Source of the DNA: Alphaproteobacteria bacterium
GTDB lineage: Bacteria > Pseudomonadota > Alphaproteobacteria > SP197
Assembly (NCBI GenBank): GCA_009694045.1
Contig: SHVY01000029.1
Location: 1-41,793, forward strand
DNA length: 41,793 nucleotides
Reading direction: 5' to 3'
Shown: one piece after another, positions 32,799 through 40,840 of the stretch
Layout: each line of letters begins with the position of its first letter
How positions within the stretch are numbered: the first letter of the stretch is position 1
Program-made: the position numbers and the translations under genes
Notes under the pieces: generated by a model
Databases searched by the model: none
Told to the model about the DNA's origin: nothing
The model's input: only the letters and a program-made list of their open reading frames with translations

Positions 32799-33605
32799 TC
32801 AGCGTCCCTTGAAGAGGGGCGGGCGTTTTGCGGCGAAGGCTCGCGGGCCTTCCTTGGCGTCCTCGGAGCGCAGCGCCCGATCGTAGAGCGCGAATCGACC
32901 GCGGCGCATGGCGTCGAAGGTGGCGATCGGATGGCTCCCTTCGCTCTCGGTCACGATCTGCTTGATCGCCTGCACGGCCAGCGGACCTCCCTCGCAGATG
33001 CTCGCCGCCCGCTCGCGCGCCCGCGCCATCAGCTGGGTCAGGGGGACGACGGCGTTGACCAGCCCGAATTGGAGCGCTTCGGCCGCCGTGAGGCGCCGAC
33101 CCGTCAGCAACATCTCGAGTGCGATGTTGCGCGGCAGGCGGCCGATGAGCCGCTGCACCCCACCGGCGTCCGGAAGCAGGCCCACCTTCACCTCGGGCAC
33201 GGCGAACAGGGCGTGGTCGGCGGCGATGACAATGTCCGAGGCCAACGCAATCTCGCAGCCGCCGCCGAAGGCGATGCCGTTCACCGCCGCGATGACCGGC
33301 TTGTAGAGGCGCGGAAGTTCGGTGATCCCGGCGAAGCCGCCGATGCCGAATGGACCGCCGGGGCGCAAATCGCCGAAGCTCTCCGGATCGCCGTCTGATT
33401 TGAGATCGAACCCCGCCGAGAAGAACCGGTCGCCTGCGCCGGTGACGATGCCGACCAGCAGTCGATCGTCGTCCCGAAGGCGTGCGAAGGCTTCGCCAAG
33501 CGCGCGACTGGTCGCCATGTCGATGGCATTGGCCTTGGGCCGGTCGATGGTGATCTCGAGGACCTTGCCGTCTTCCTTCGTCACGACCCCCGTCATCGCG
33601 TTCAC
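32799..33605 (-). CDS. Enoyl-CoA hydratase/isomerase, CaiD-like
   Basis: A 268-residue crotonase-fold enzyme. Both catalytic glutamates are present, E118 (FGGGCEIALASD) and E138 (FAVPEVKVG), along with oxyanion-hole residues in FSAGFDLK and GIAFGGG. LEITIDRPKANAID, GGFAGITE, MLLTGRRLTAAEAL and SEDAKEGPRAFAAKR follow crotonobetainyl-CoA hydratase (CaiD) closely. It would add water to a 2-enoyl-CoA. It is the last gene of a six-gene operon and overlaps the acyl-CoA dehydrogenase stop by four bases. With a CaiB-type CoA-transferase nearby, a carnitine-like substrate is possible, but the BadH-like dehydrogenase and amidohydrolase in the operon speak for a cyclic acid. Confidence 0.9.
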   Translation of the reverse strand: MNAMTGVVTKEDGKVLEITIDRPKANAIDMATSRALGEAFARLRDDDRLLVGIVTGAGDRFFSAGFDLKSDGDPESFGDLRPGGPFGIGGFAGITELPRLYKPVIAAVNGIAFGGGCEIALASDIVIAADHALFAVPEVKVGLLPDAGGVQRLIGRLPRNIALEMLLTGRRLTAAEALQFGLVNAVVPLTQLMARARERAASICEGGPLAVQAIKQIVTESEGSHPIATFDAMRRGRFALYDRALRSEDAKEGPRAFAAKRPPLFKGR

Positions 33606-34777
33606 CCGATGTCGACGGCGAAGGGTACGCCCTGCTTCTCGAGGTACCGGCCGATGAGCATCTTCTGGATCTGGTTCGTCCCGTCGAAGATCTCGAAGGC
33701 CTTGACGTCGCGCATCATGCGTTCGACCGGATAGGCCTTGCTGAGGCCGTTACCCCCCAGCACCTGCACGGCGTCGGTCGTGACCCGCATGGCCGCTTCG
33801 GTCGCGACCAGCTTCGCCATCGCGGCGTAGGTGCTGGCACGCCGGGAATGCTCGTTCGCCAGCAGGTCCATGGCGGTTTCCCAGAGGCTGCGCGCGGCGG
33901 CGAGCTGCGCGGTCATCTCCGCCAGCAGGAACTGCATGCCCTGATGCTGGATGATGGGCTTTCCGAACTGCACGCGCTCGCCCGCGTAAGCGACCGCCAG
34001 TCGCAGCGCGCCCGTGGCAACGCCGATCGCCATGGCGGCGCAGTTGAGCCGCGCCTCGTCCAACGTGGTCATCGCCACCTTGAAGCCCTCGCCTTCCGTA
34101 CCCAGCCGGTTGTCCACGGGAATCGCCGCATCATCGAAGAAGAGCGGCGTCGTCGGGCTGCCGCGCAAGCCGAGAAGGTCCTCGTCCGTACCCCGCGTGA
34201 AGCCCGGCGTATCGCGTGGCACGAGGAAGGCGGAGACCCCCTTGTGACCGGCCTGCCGGTCGGTCTTCGCGAACACGACGAACACATCGGCGACGGCACC
34301 GTTGGTGCACCACGCCTTGCGGCCGTTGAGCACGTAGTGATCGCCGCGGCGCTCGGCGAAGGTCGTGATGCTGGCCGCGTCGGATCCGGCCGCCGGTTCC
34401 GACAGGCTGAAGGCGGGAATGATCTCGCCGCTCGCGATCCGCGGCAGGTAGGCGCGCTTCAAATCCTCCGACGCGGCCTGAACGATCGGCGCGGTCGCGT
34501 CGCCGCAGTTTGAGTAGATCAGCGAGAACGCGGCACTGTCACGCGCCAGGCGCTCGGCGATCAGGAGCGGAGTGACCATGTTCGGCCCGCTGCCGCCGAA
34601 GACTTCCGGAATCCACAGGCCGAAGAGGCCCAGCTTTCCGGCCGCTGCGTAGAGGTCCCGCGGAAAGTCGCCCGTCCGATCGATGTCGGCGGCGCGTGGC
34701 GCGACCTTCTCGCGCGCGAAACGGTCGACGAACTCGAGGATCTGCCGCTGCTGGTCCCTGTCCATGGTCAAACGCAC
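33602..34777 (-). CDS. Acyl-CoA dehydrogenase
   Basis: A 391-residue FAD enzyme that introduces a 2,3 double bond into an acyl-CoA. FSLSEPAAGSDAASI (residues 123-137) and WCTNGAVADVFVVFA bind FAD, and ERVQFGKPIIQHQGMQF and VQVLGGNG are family signatures. At the usual catalytic base position (YEGT in most relatives) it has FDGTNQI with D365, one methylene shorter than glutamate. The start may be 34777 or the in-frame ATG at 34765 (MDRDQQ). Its stop overlaps the hydratase start, and its own start directly abuts the SDR stop, so translation is coupled. The electron acceptor would be the usual electron-transfer flavoprotein, not encoded here. Confidence 0.92.
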   Translation of the reverse strand: MRLTMDRDQQRQILEFVDRFAREKVAPRAADIDRTGDFPRDLYAAAGKLGLFGLWIPEVFGGSGPNMVTPLLIAERLARDSAAFSLIYSNCGDATAPIVQAASEDLKRAYLPRIASGEIIPAFSLSEPAAGSDAASITTFAERRGDHYVLNGRKAWCTNGAVADVFVVFAKTDRQAGHKGVSAFLVPRDTPGFTRGTDEDLLGLRGSPTTPLFFDDAAIPVDNRLGTEGEGFKVAMTTLDEARLNCAAMAIGVATGALRLAVAYAGERVQFGKPIIQHQGMQFLLAEMTAQLAAARSLWETAMDLLANEHSRRASTYAAMAKLVATEAAMRVTTDAVQVLGGNGLSKAYPVERMMRDVKAFEIFDGTNQIQKMLIGRYLEKQGVPFAVDIG

Positions 34778-35527
34778 TTAAATCATCACCAGTCCACCGC
34801 TCACGCTGATGGTTTGGCCGGTGATGTAATCGGCATCGGGCGACAGGAGGAAGCTCACGGCCCCTGCCTGGTCCTCTGGCTGGGCCACGCGACGGAACGG
34901 TATCAGGCGCACCATGCGTCGGATCAGCTCGGGATCCTCCTCGATCTCCGCCTTCAGAAGCGGGGTCTCGGTGGGCCCGGGGGAGACGCAGTTGACGTTG
35001 ATGTTGTGGCGCGCGTGTTCGCGGGCGAGGCTCTTGGCGAGGGCGATGATGCCGCCCTTCGTGGCCGAATAGACCACCTCGCCGCTGGTGCCCACGCGCC
35101 CTGCGTCCGAGGCGAAGTGCACGATCTTGCCGCGCTTCCGTTCGACCATCCCCTTGAGCACGGCATGGGTCACGTAGAGGATCGCTTCGAGGTTGATGGC
35201 GATCACCTTGCGCCAATAGGTCGAGTCCTCGTCGATGAACCGCGACGTGCCGACCCAGCCGATCACGTTGACCAGCGCATCGATGGGTCCCACGTCCTTC
35301 TCGACCCGGGCCACGGTGTCGCGCGCCGCCCGCTCGTCGGTCTGGTCGCAGGGCCAAAGGGTCAGCCGATCCGCGCCCTTAACGGCCTTCGCGCGCAGCT
35401 CGGCGAGGCCAGCCTGGTTGATGTCCAGGACGGCGACCTTGAAACCGTCGGCGAGCAGGCGGATGACCACCGCCTGCCCGATGCCGCCGGCGCCACCGGT
35501 CACCAACGCAAGCCTACTGTCCGTCAT
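34778..35527 (-). CDS. Short-chain dehydrogenase/reductase, BadH-like
   Basis: A 249-residue NAD(P)-dependent SDR. TGGAGGIG (10-17) binds the cofactor; S140, Y153 and K157 are the catalytic residues (FASDAGRVGTSGEVVYSATK). ASDAGRVGTSGEVVYSATKGG and NCVSPGPTETPLL resemble BadH, the 2-hydroxycyclohexanecarboxyl-CoA dehydrogenase of anaerobic benzoate-type pathways. It would oxidise the hydroxyl formed by the hydratase of the operon. It starts at 35527, 11 bases after the amidohydrolase stop. The SDR family is certain; the BadH-like substrate is an inference from resemblance and context. Confidence 0.9.
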   Translation of the reverse strand: MTDSRLALVTGGAGGIGQAVVIRLLADGFKVAVLDINQAGLAELRAKAVKGADRLTLWPCDQTDERAARDTVARVEKDVGPIDALVNVIGWVGTSRFIDEDSTYWRKVIAINLEAILYVTHAVLKGMVERKRGKIVHFASDAGRVGTSGEVVYSATKGGIIALAKSLAREHARHNINVNCVSPGPTETPLLKAEIEEDPELIRRMVRLIPFRRVAQPEDQAGAVSFLLSPDADYITGQTISVSGGLVMI

Positions 35528-35538
35528 TCCGCCCTCCC

Positions 35539-36384
35539 TCACAGCCCGAAGACACGGGCGGCGTTCTCGTACAGAAACTTTTCCATGGATCGCGGCTTGA
35601 ACCCAAGCGCGGCGATCTGGTCGAGCGCCTCCTTGTGCCCGATCAGCGGATAGTCCGTGCCGAACATAACCTTGTCCTGCCCGAACGAGTTGATAAACTT
35701 GACCAGCTCCGGCTTCCAATATTTCGGGGCGTGCGCGGACGTTCCGAGAAAGACGTTGGCGTGGCGGCGGGCGATGGCGATGGCTTCTTCGGTCCATGGC
35801 CACCCGGTGTGGGTGCAGACGATGGCAAGGTCCGGGAAATAAAGCGCGACTTCGTCCAGGTAGACCGGGCGCGCGGGTTCGATCGGCATCAGGTCGAGGG
35901 TCGTGCCCATCGAAATCACCACCGGAACTCCGAGCTCCTGGGCCTTGGCATAGTAGGGGAAGTAGTGCGCGTGGCTGGGCGGAACGCGATAGCCATGGGG
36001 ATGGATGTGCAGCCCCTTGAAACCGTGTTCGCGCACCGCCACCTCGAGCGCTTTGACGCCTTTCATGCGCTCGTAGATGTTGACGCCGAAAAGGCCGAAG
36101 AGTCGGCCGGGCGCCTGGCGCTGAAGCGCCGCCACCTCCTCCACGGTCGAGTTTTCGAGCAGGCGCTGCTGTTGAATCGACCAGGTCTTGACCGCGCAGA
36201 TCAGCAGCTTCTCGACGCCCAGATTGTCCATGCGTCTCAGAAACTCGGGCGTCTCGTAACCGACAAAATTCCCGACGCGACCCACTTGCTCCCAGCGGCT
36301 GTGCTCCTCCTCGTTCTCGAGGTAGTTCTTGCGGATGCCGGCCGGCGAGAAGTCGTTACAGAGGATGTCGATGACTTTCATCAT
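35539..36384 (-). CDS. Amidohydrolase-2 family metal-dependent hydrolase
   Basis: A 281-residue TIM-barrel protein of the ACMSD/amidohydrolase-2 group. GLHIHPHGY, PVVISMGTT, IVCTHTGWPW and MFGTDYPLIG are the usual strand-end motifs; the last carries the catalytic aspartate. The N-terminal HxH metal motif of many members is not visible (MMKVIDILCNDF), so the metal site may be altered. Such enzymes decarboxylate or hydrolyse ring compounds. In an operon with acyl-CoA enzymes it may open or decarboxylate a ring. It starts at one of two adjacent ATG codons (36384 or 36381), 5 bases after the next SDR's stop. Confidence 0.85.
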   Translation of the reverse strand: MMKVIDILCNDFSPAGIRKNYLENEEEHSRWEQVGRVGNFVGYETPEFLRRMDNLGVEKLLICAVKTWSIQQQRLLENSTVEEVAALQRQAPGRLFGLFGVNIYERMKGVKALEVAVREHGFKGLHIHPHGYRVPPSHAHYFPYYAKAQELGVPVVISMGTTLDLMPIEPARPVYLDEVALYFPDLAIVCTHTGWPWTEEAIAIARRHANVFLGTSAHAPKYWKPELVKFINSFGQDKVMFGTDYPLIGHKEALDQIAALGFKPRSMEKFLYENAARVFGL

Positions 36385-36389
36385 GCCCC

Positions 36390-37139
36390 TCAAAGGCCAC
36401 GGTTGACGCCACCGTCGACCAGCAGGTTCTGGCCGGTGATCGAGCCTGCGTCGCCGGAGAGCAGAAAGGCGACGGTCCCCGCCAGCTCCGCCATGGTCAC
36501 CGCGCGCCCCATGGGGATAGTCCGCCGTACAGCGTCGCTCAGCGGCCAGTTCTCGACGAAGCCCGGCAGGATGTTGTTCATGCGGATGCCGTCGCGGGCG
36601 TAGCGATCGGCGAACAGCTTGGTGTAGGCGGCGAGCGCCATCCGCATGGTGCCGGATACCGGGAAAATGAGGCGCGGCTCGGGCGCCACGAACGTCGACA
36701 CGTTGACGATCGATCCGCCGCCCTGCCCTTGCAGGACCGGGGTCACCGCCCGCGCCATGCGCACGACATTGAGGAAATAGAGATCGACCCCGAACAGCCA
36801 CGCTTCGTCGGGGATGTCCACCAGCGACCGGTCGAGGTCGGGATCGTAGGCCGACCCCGAAACGTGCAGGCTCTGCTTGTCCCGGCCGGTGTTGTTCACC
36901 ACCCCGTCGATGCGTCCATAGGTCGTCAATGCGAGTTGGACCACGGCCTCGAGGTCCATGGGTTCGGTGACCGAGCCCTGCATGCCGACGCCGCCGAGCT
37001 TGCGGGCGAGATCGACCACACCCGCGGAGCGGGCGAATAGCACGACGCGATGGTTGCGCTCGACAAGGCCGTTCGCGAGCGCTGCGCCGATACCCTGGCT
37101 CGCCGCCGTGACGATGGTAACCGGCCGTGCGACGCCCAT
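36390..37139 (-). CDS. SDR-fold protein with altered catalytic YxxxK
   Basis: A 249-residue SDR. TAASQGIG (11-18) replaces TGxxxGIG but keeps the turn, NNTG (82-85) and S148 (NVST) are normal, and DGGVNRGL is a standard C-terminus. The YxxxK motif is missing: aligned by spacing to the following IRMNN, S162 takes the place of tyrosine and R166 that of lysine (VSGTMRMAL). A Y and K occur later (AAYTK) but with wrong spacing. It may be a branch with different chemistry or a non-catalytic subunit. It overlaps nothing but is tightly spaced (3 bases) after the CoA ligase gene. Function unknown beyond the fold. Confidence 0.85.
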   Translation of the reverse strand: MGVARPVTIVTAASQGIGAALANGLVERNHRVVLFARSAGVVDLARKLGGVGMQGSVTEPMDLEAVVQLALTTYGRIDGVVNNTGRDKQSLHVSGSAYDPDLDRSLVDIPDEAWLFGVDLYFLNVVRMARAVTPVLQGQGGGSIVNVSTFVAPEPRLIFPVSGTMRMALAAYTKLFADRYARDGIRMNNILPGFVENWPLSDAVRRTIPMGRAVTMAELAGTVAFLLSGDAGSITGQNLLVDGGVNRGL

Positions 37140-37142
37140 CGC

Positions 37143-38528
37143 CTAACGCACGTGCACGCGCTGGTCCAGCCAGCGCCGAGCCTTGTACTCGCTCCGCGCC
37201 AGGGCGCCCGGCTTCAGCACATCGACGAGGAATTGGATGCCCACCTTGCGCTGCACGGCCTCGGCCAGGTGCCCGCGAAGGCCGCCGATCTCTTCGACCG
37301 ACAGCGGTCGCTTGGGCATCACCCGCAGCGTGCCGACGTCGGCGTGACTGTCATCGGAGGTGAGGACGACTTGATATTCGTCCACGATCGCGTCGGCAAA
37401 CACGACGTCGTCGACGGCCTGCGGCCAGATGTTGACGCCCTTGACCTTCTTCATGTCATCGAGCCGGCTGATCGAGGCCACTTCGACCCCGGAGAAGGGC
37501 CGGCCGCAGGCGCACGAGGCGTGGGAGCGGAAGACACCACGGTCGCGGGTACGGCAGCGCACCAGCGGCGTGTCCGTGTGATAGAGGCTGGTGATGACGA
37601 TTTCGCCGGCCTCGCCGTCCTGCACATGCCGGCCCGTCGCGGGGTCGATCACCTCGGTCAACACCATGGAATCGATGTTGTGCAGCATCCCGGGCCGCGC
37701 CGCCGTGCCGATGCCGTGTTCGCAGCTGAACATGTGGTCGTTGCCCGACTGGGTGGAACCGTAGCGATCGTAGACCTTGGCACCGAAAGCCTCCTCCAGG
37801 CGCTCGAGCCATGGGAAGCCCGAGCCTTCCGCACCGGTGAGCAGCACCTTGATCCCGAGCGACGACGGATCCGTGGGGCAAACCGCCGCCAAGTGGCCGA
37901 AGTACGACGTCGTGCCGAACAGGGCGCGCGGGCGAAAGCGCTGGATCAGCTCGAGCTTCTTTTGGGCATCGTAGTTGCCGACCGGGAAGACCGTGAGCCC
38001 GGACGACACCGCCCCCTGAAACTCGCAACGTCCTCCGGCCATCATCGTGACCGGCAGTGTCAGGAACACGCCGTCACCGCGCGCCAGCCCCGACCAACGG
38101 ATTTGAAACCCGTAAATATGGCCGGTTTGCCGGAACTCCTCGGCGGTCTGGACGTGCACCTCCACGCCCTGTCCGGTGGTCCCACTCGTGTTCGCGACGA
38201 CGAGCGGGCATCCGAGGCCCAGGGCGTGGCGGTGTCGCAGGCCAAAGGGCGGCGCCTTCGCCTGGTCCGCGATGAAGTCCTTCTTCTCGACGGTCGGAAC
38301 GCGCTGGCGGAAATCTTCGATGGAGGCGATGCGATCGGGCGTGACCTTCGCCTTCTGCCATGCCTCGCGGTAGAAGTCGTTCTCGTGCCAGGTCTTCCGC
38401 AAAAGGTGCATGAGCCGCTGCGCCTGGAGCGCAACCAGCGCATCCCGAGTCAGCCCCTCGGCGCTCGGATCGTGGATGCGCCGTTCCATGCGTGCGTCGT
38501 CACCATAACGTCCCATGATGGCGCTCAT
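37143..38528 (-). CDS. Phenylacetate-CoA-ligase-like AMP-forming acyl-CoA ligase
   Basis: A 461-residue AMP-binding enzyme of the PaaK group, which activates an aryl or other carboxylic acid with ATP and CoA. NTSGTTGQG is the phosphate loop near residue 113, DRYGSTQSG the A5-type motif, and LVRCRTRDRG the adenosine-contact region. The C-terminal KVKGVNIWPQAVDD is typical for PaaK-like ligases. It heads the operon. A TATAAT lies at 38,527-38,532 on the minus strand and runs into the first ATG (38528). If that is the -10 box, the real start is a later ATG, 38516 or 38489 (MERRIHDP). The acid activated is unknown. Confidence 0.87.
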   Translation of the reverse strand: MSAIMGRYGDDARMERRIHDPSAEGLTRDALVALQAQRLMHLLRKTWHENDFYREAWQKAKVTPDRIASIEDFRQRVPTVEKKDFIADQAKAPPFGLRHRHALGLGCPLVVANTSGTTGQGVEVHVQTAEEFRQTGHIYGFQIRWSGLARGDGVFLTLPVTMMAGGRCEFQGAVSSGLTVFPVGNYDAQKKLELIQRFRPRALFGTTSYFGHLAAVCPTDPSSLGIKVLLTGAEGSGFPWLERLEEAFGAKVYDRYGSTQSGNDHMFSCEHGIGTAARPGMLHNIDSMVLTEVIDPATGRHVQDGEAGEIVITSLYHTDTPLVRCRTRDRGVFRSHASCACGRPFSGVEVASISRLDDMKKVKGVNIWPQAVDDVVFADAIVDEYQVVLTSDDSHADVGTLRVMPKRPLSVEEIGGLRGHLAEAVQRKVGIQFLVDVLKPGALARSEYKARRWLDQRVHVR

Positions 38529-38613
38529 TATAACTCAGATAATTTCCCGCGTCTGCACCCGCCCCAGTAGATTGGGATGGCGCGGGAGCAGCGGCGTACT
38601 GCCGCACTGAGAG

Positions 38614-39765
38614 ATGGTGGCGGGGGCAATGATCGGAACGGATGGTGTCGATTTTCTGGCGGGCACCCGTGTTCTGGACCTGACGCAGTTCACGCCGGGG
38701 CCCTACGCGACGCTTCTGTTGTCTGATTTCGGAGCCACGGTCCTCAAGATCGAGCCACCGACCGGCGATCCGCAGCGAACCGATGGACCAGCCGACAGCG
38801 ATGGGCTGTCGGTTTGGTACAAGCTCATCAATCGCAACAAGGACGTCGTGTGCCTCGATCTCAAGTCCTCCGAAGGCAAGGAGGTCTTCGCGGGGCTGCT
38901 GCAGCGCGCCGACGTCCTGGTCGAATCCTATCGTCCCGATGTGCTGGCGCGTCTGGGATTTCCCCGGGACCGCATCGTTGCGCTGAATCCCGGTCTGGTC
39001 CACTGCGCGCTGTCCGGGTGGGGCCAGACGGGCCCCTACCGGTTGCGCCCAGGCCATGACCTGAACTACGTCGCCTTCGGTGGCGCGCTCATCGCTTCGG
39101 GCACGGCGGAAGCGCCGGTCATGAGCCATCTCACCGTGGCCGACTGGGCCGGCGGATTTCTCGCAGCTACGACGATCCTGGCGGCGCTCGCCGGCAGGAG
39201 CCAGAGCGGCCGGGGCGCCCATCTCGACGTGAGCCTCGCCGAGGCGGTGCTGTCCTGGTTGAGCTTCGATCTGACGGGTGAATTGCGGCCTGGCTTCCAG
39301 TCACGGCGGGCGGTGAGCACCTACAACGGCGGGCTCGCCTGCTATCAGATCTACCGCACGTCCGACGACCGTTTCGTCACCCTCGGCATCATCGAAGCGA
39401 AGTTCTGGCGCAACTTCTGCGAGGCCGTGGGGCAACCGTCCTGGGTGGAGCGCCAAGCCGACCCGGTCCCGCAGCACGCGTTGATCGCGGAGGTCGCGGC
39501 GCTGTTCCGTACCCGCACCCTGGATCAGTGGAACACGCTGCTCGAATCGATCGAGACCTGCTATCACCCAGTGCTCGCGTTTTCCGAGCTCATGCGGCAT
39601 CCGCACGTGCAGGCTAGGCGCATGGTCGACGTGTCGGAAGGTCAGGACCCCTTCGCCGAAGTCTTGCTGCCGCTCTGGCTCGACGGTCGCCCGCCACCCC
39701 GTCGCCGAGCGTTTCGCGAGGTGAGCCCCGCAGACGTGCGACGGGCCTGGGATCTCGATCCCTAG
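38614..39765 (+). CDS. Class III CoA-transferase (CaiB/BaiF family)
   Basis: A 383-residue CoA-transferase of family III. The catalytic aspartate is D149 in RPGHDLNYVAFGG, which forms an acyl-aspartyl anhydride. RVLDLTQFTPGPYATLLLSDFGATVLKIE is the typical N-terminal start; YKLINRNKDVVCLDLKSSEGK and SWLSFDLTGE are family stretches. It moves CoA between a thioester and a free acid, as CaiB does for carnitine. It is divergent from the acyl-CoA operon across an 86-base gap and likely serves the same pathway, giving a second route of activation besides the ligase. ATG 38629 (MIGTDG) is an alternative start. Confidence 0.9.
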   Translation: MVAGAMIGTDGVDFLAGTRVLDLTQFTPGPYATLLLSDFGATVLKIEPPTGDPQRTDGPADSDGLSVWYKLINRNKDVVCLDLKSSEGKEVFAGLLQRADVLVESYRPDVLARLGFPRDRIVALNPGLVHCALSGWGQTGPYRLRPGHDLNYVAFGGALIASGTAEAPVMSHLTVADWAGGFLAATTILAALAGRSQSGRGAHLDVSLAEAVLSWLSFDLTGELRPGFQSRRAVSTYNGGLACYQIYRTSDDRFVTLGIIEAKFWRNFCEAVGQPSWVERQADPVPQHALIAEVAALFRTRTLDQWNTLLESIETCYHPVLAFSELMRHPHVQARRMVDVSEGQDPFAEVLLPLWLDGRPPPRRRAFREVSPADVRRAWDLDP

Positions 39766-40050
39766 GGTTGGCGTGCCGTCCGCGTTGATCGGGCACCACG
39801 GCCCTCGGCGATGTCCCGGCTCTCCTCGACGAGGCTCAGGATAAACGCCTCATGGGGATCGAGCTTCGATCGCATGGGCTGATCCTGCCGACTGGGCCGC
39901 ACATCCCCCGTCCTGCGCCAAAGACGATGCCAGGCGCCGGCCGGCGCGATCCCGATTTGCGAACCGCCACGCCGCCTCTCGTGTCGACAGCCCGTTGTCG
40001 ATTGCGTCCACCACACGCCGACGCAGATTCATGCTGAACGCACGCGCCAT
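39762..40050 (-). pseudogene. IS630-family transposase remnant
   Basis: From 40050, MARAFSMNLRRRVVDAIDNG and STREAAWRF match the N-terminal helix-turn-helix of IS630-type transposases. After a frameshift near 39,960, the reading continues AGAWHRLWRRTGDVRPSRQDQ and LDPHEAFILSLVEE, which is the second helix-turn-helix and linker of the same family. The whole DDE catalytic domain is missing. It is a truncated, frameshifted relic right after the CoA-transferase gene. Confidence 0.75.
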
Positions 40051-40289
40051 CGTCCCCCTCCTCGCAAACCGCGAGAGGAGGGAAGCAGTTTTCCGGCCAC
40101 AAGGGAATCTCCCCGACTCCGCTTTCAATGCAGAGGCGCTAGCCGACGAAGATGGCAGCGATGATCCCCCGCCTGCATGTCTCAGTTGGGTCAACTACCG
40201 CCTTCGAGGCGATGACCGCTGCATGACCGTAGCTGGGGGTGAAGCGGACATCGGCGCCGGGATGTCGGCTGTACCCCCAGCAGCGGCCG

Positions 40290-40760
40290 CTACGGGCAGG
40301 TCGGCCTGACGGGCAGTCCTAGCCAAAAGCAGTCGTGGCTGGGTCCTGTAACCACCTCGGCTCGGCATTGATCTGAACCGGCATCGCCCTGCTCAGCCGC
40401 CAGCCGATACCACTTCAATGCCTCGGCGTTGACCTGCGGAACCCCCTGGCCGGCGTCGTACATGAGGCCGAGGTTGTTTTGGGCTTGGGCATCGCCCTGC
40501 TCCGCAGCCAGCCGGTACCACTTCACCGCCTCGGCGTAATCCTGCGGAACACCCTGACCTTCGCCCTACATGACGCCGAGGTTGTATTGGGCTCCGGCAT
40601 CGCCCTGCTCGGCAAACGGCCGAATTAGTTTCAATACGGTCGCGTAATCGCCCCAGTAATACGCCGCCGATGCATCATCGAGGTCATCCGCGAGCGCGCC
40701 ACCGTGCGATCCCAGCATCATGGCCATGACCAGCACGGCAAGGCGCAGCGTCTGCTTCAT
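40290..40760 (-). pseudogene. Sel1-repeat secreted protein interrupted by an in-frame TAG
   Basis: The start at 40760 (MKQTLRLAVLVMAMMLGSHGGALA) is a clear signal peptide with cleavage after ALA. The mature part begins with DDLDDASAAYYWGDYATVLKL and a Sel1 repeat (RPFAEQGDAGAQYNLGVM). A TAG at 40566-40568 follows where Sel1 repeats have tyrosine (GVMY). Past it, the same frame goes on with GQGVPQDYAEAVKWYRLAAEQGDAQAQNNLGLMYDAG and one more repeat, then unrelated sequence from about 40,370. Sel1 repeats are short alpha-solenoid units for protein contacts. The gene is stopped, and its C-terminus looks replaced. Confidence 0.75.
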
Positions 40761-40840
40761 GCCGGAAATCCTAGACCCGATTGGCGCGACTGTCTCATCC
40801 GTCGTCGAGCAGCGACACGGGGCGGTCGCTCTATCGCGCC

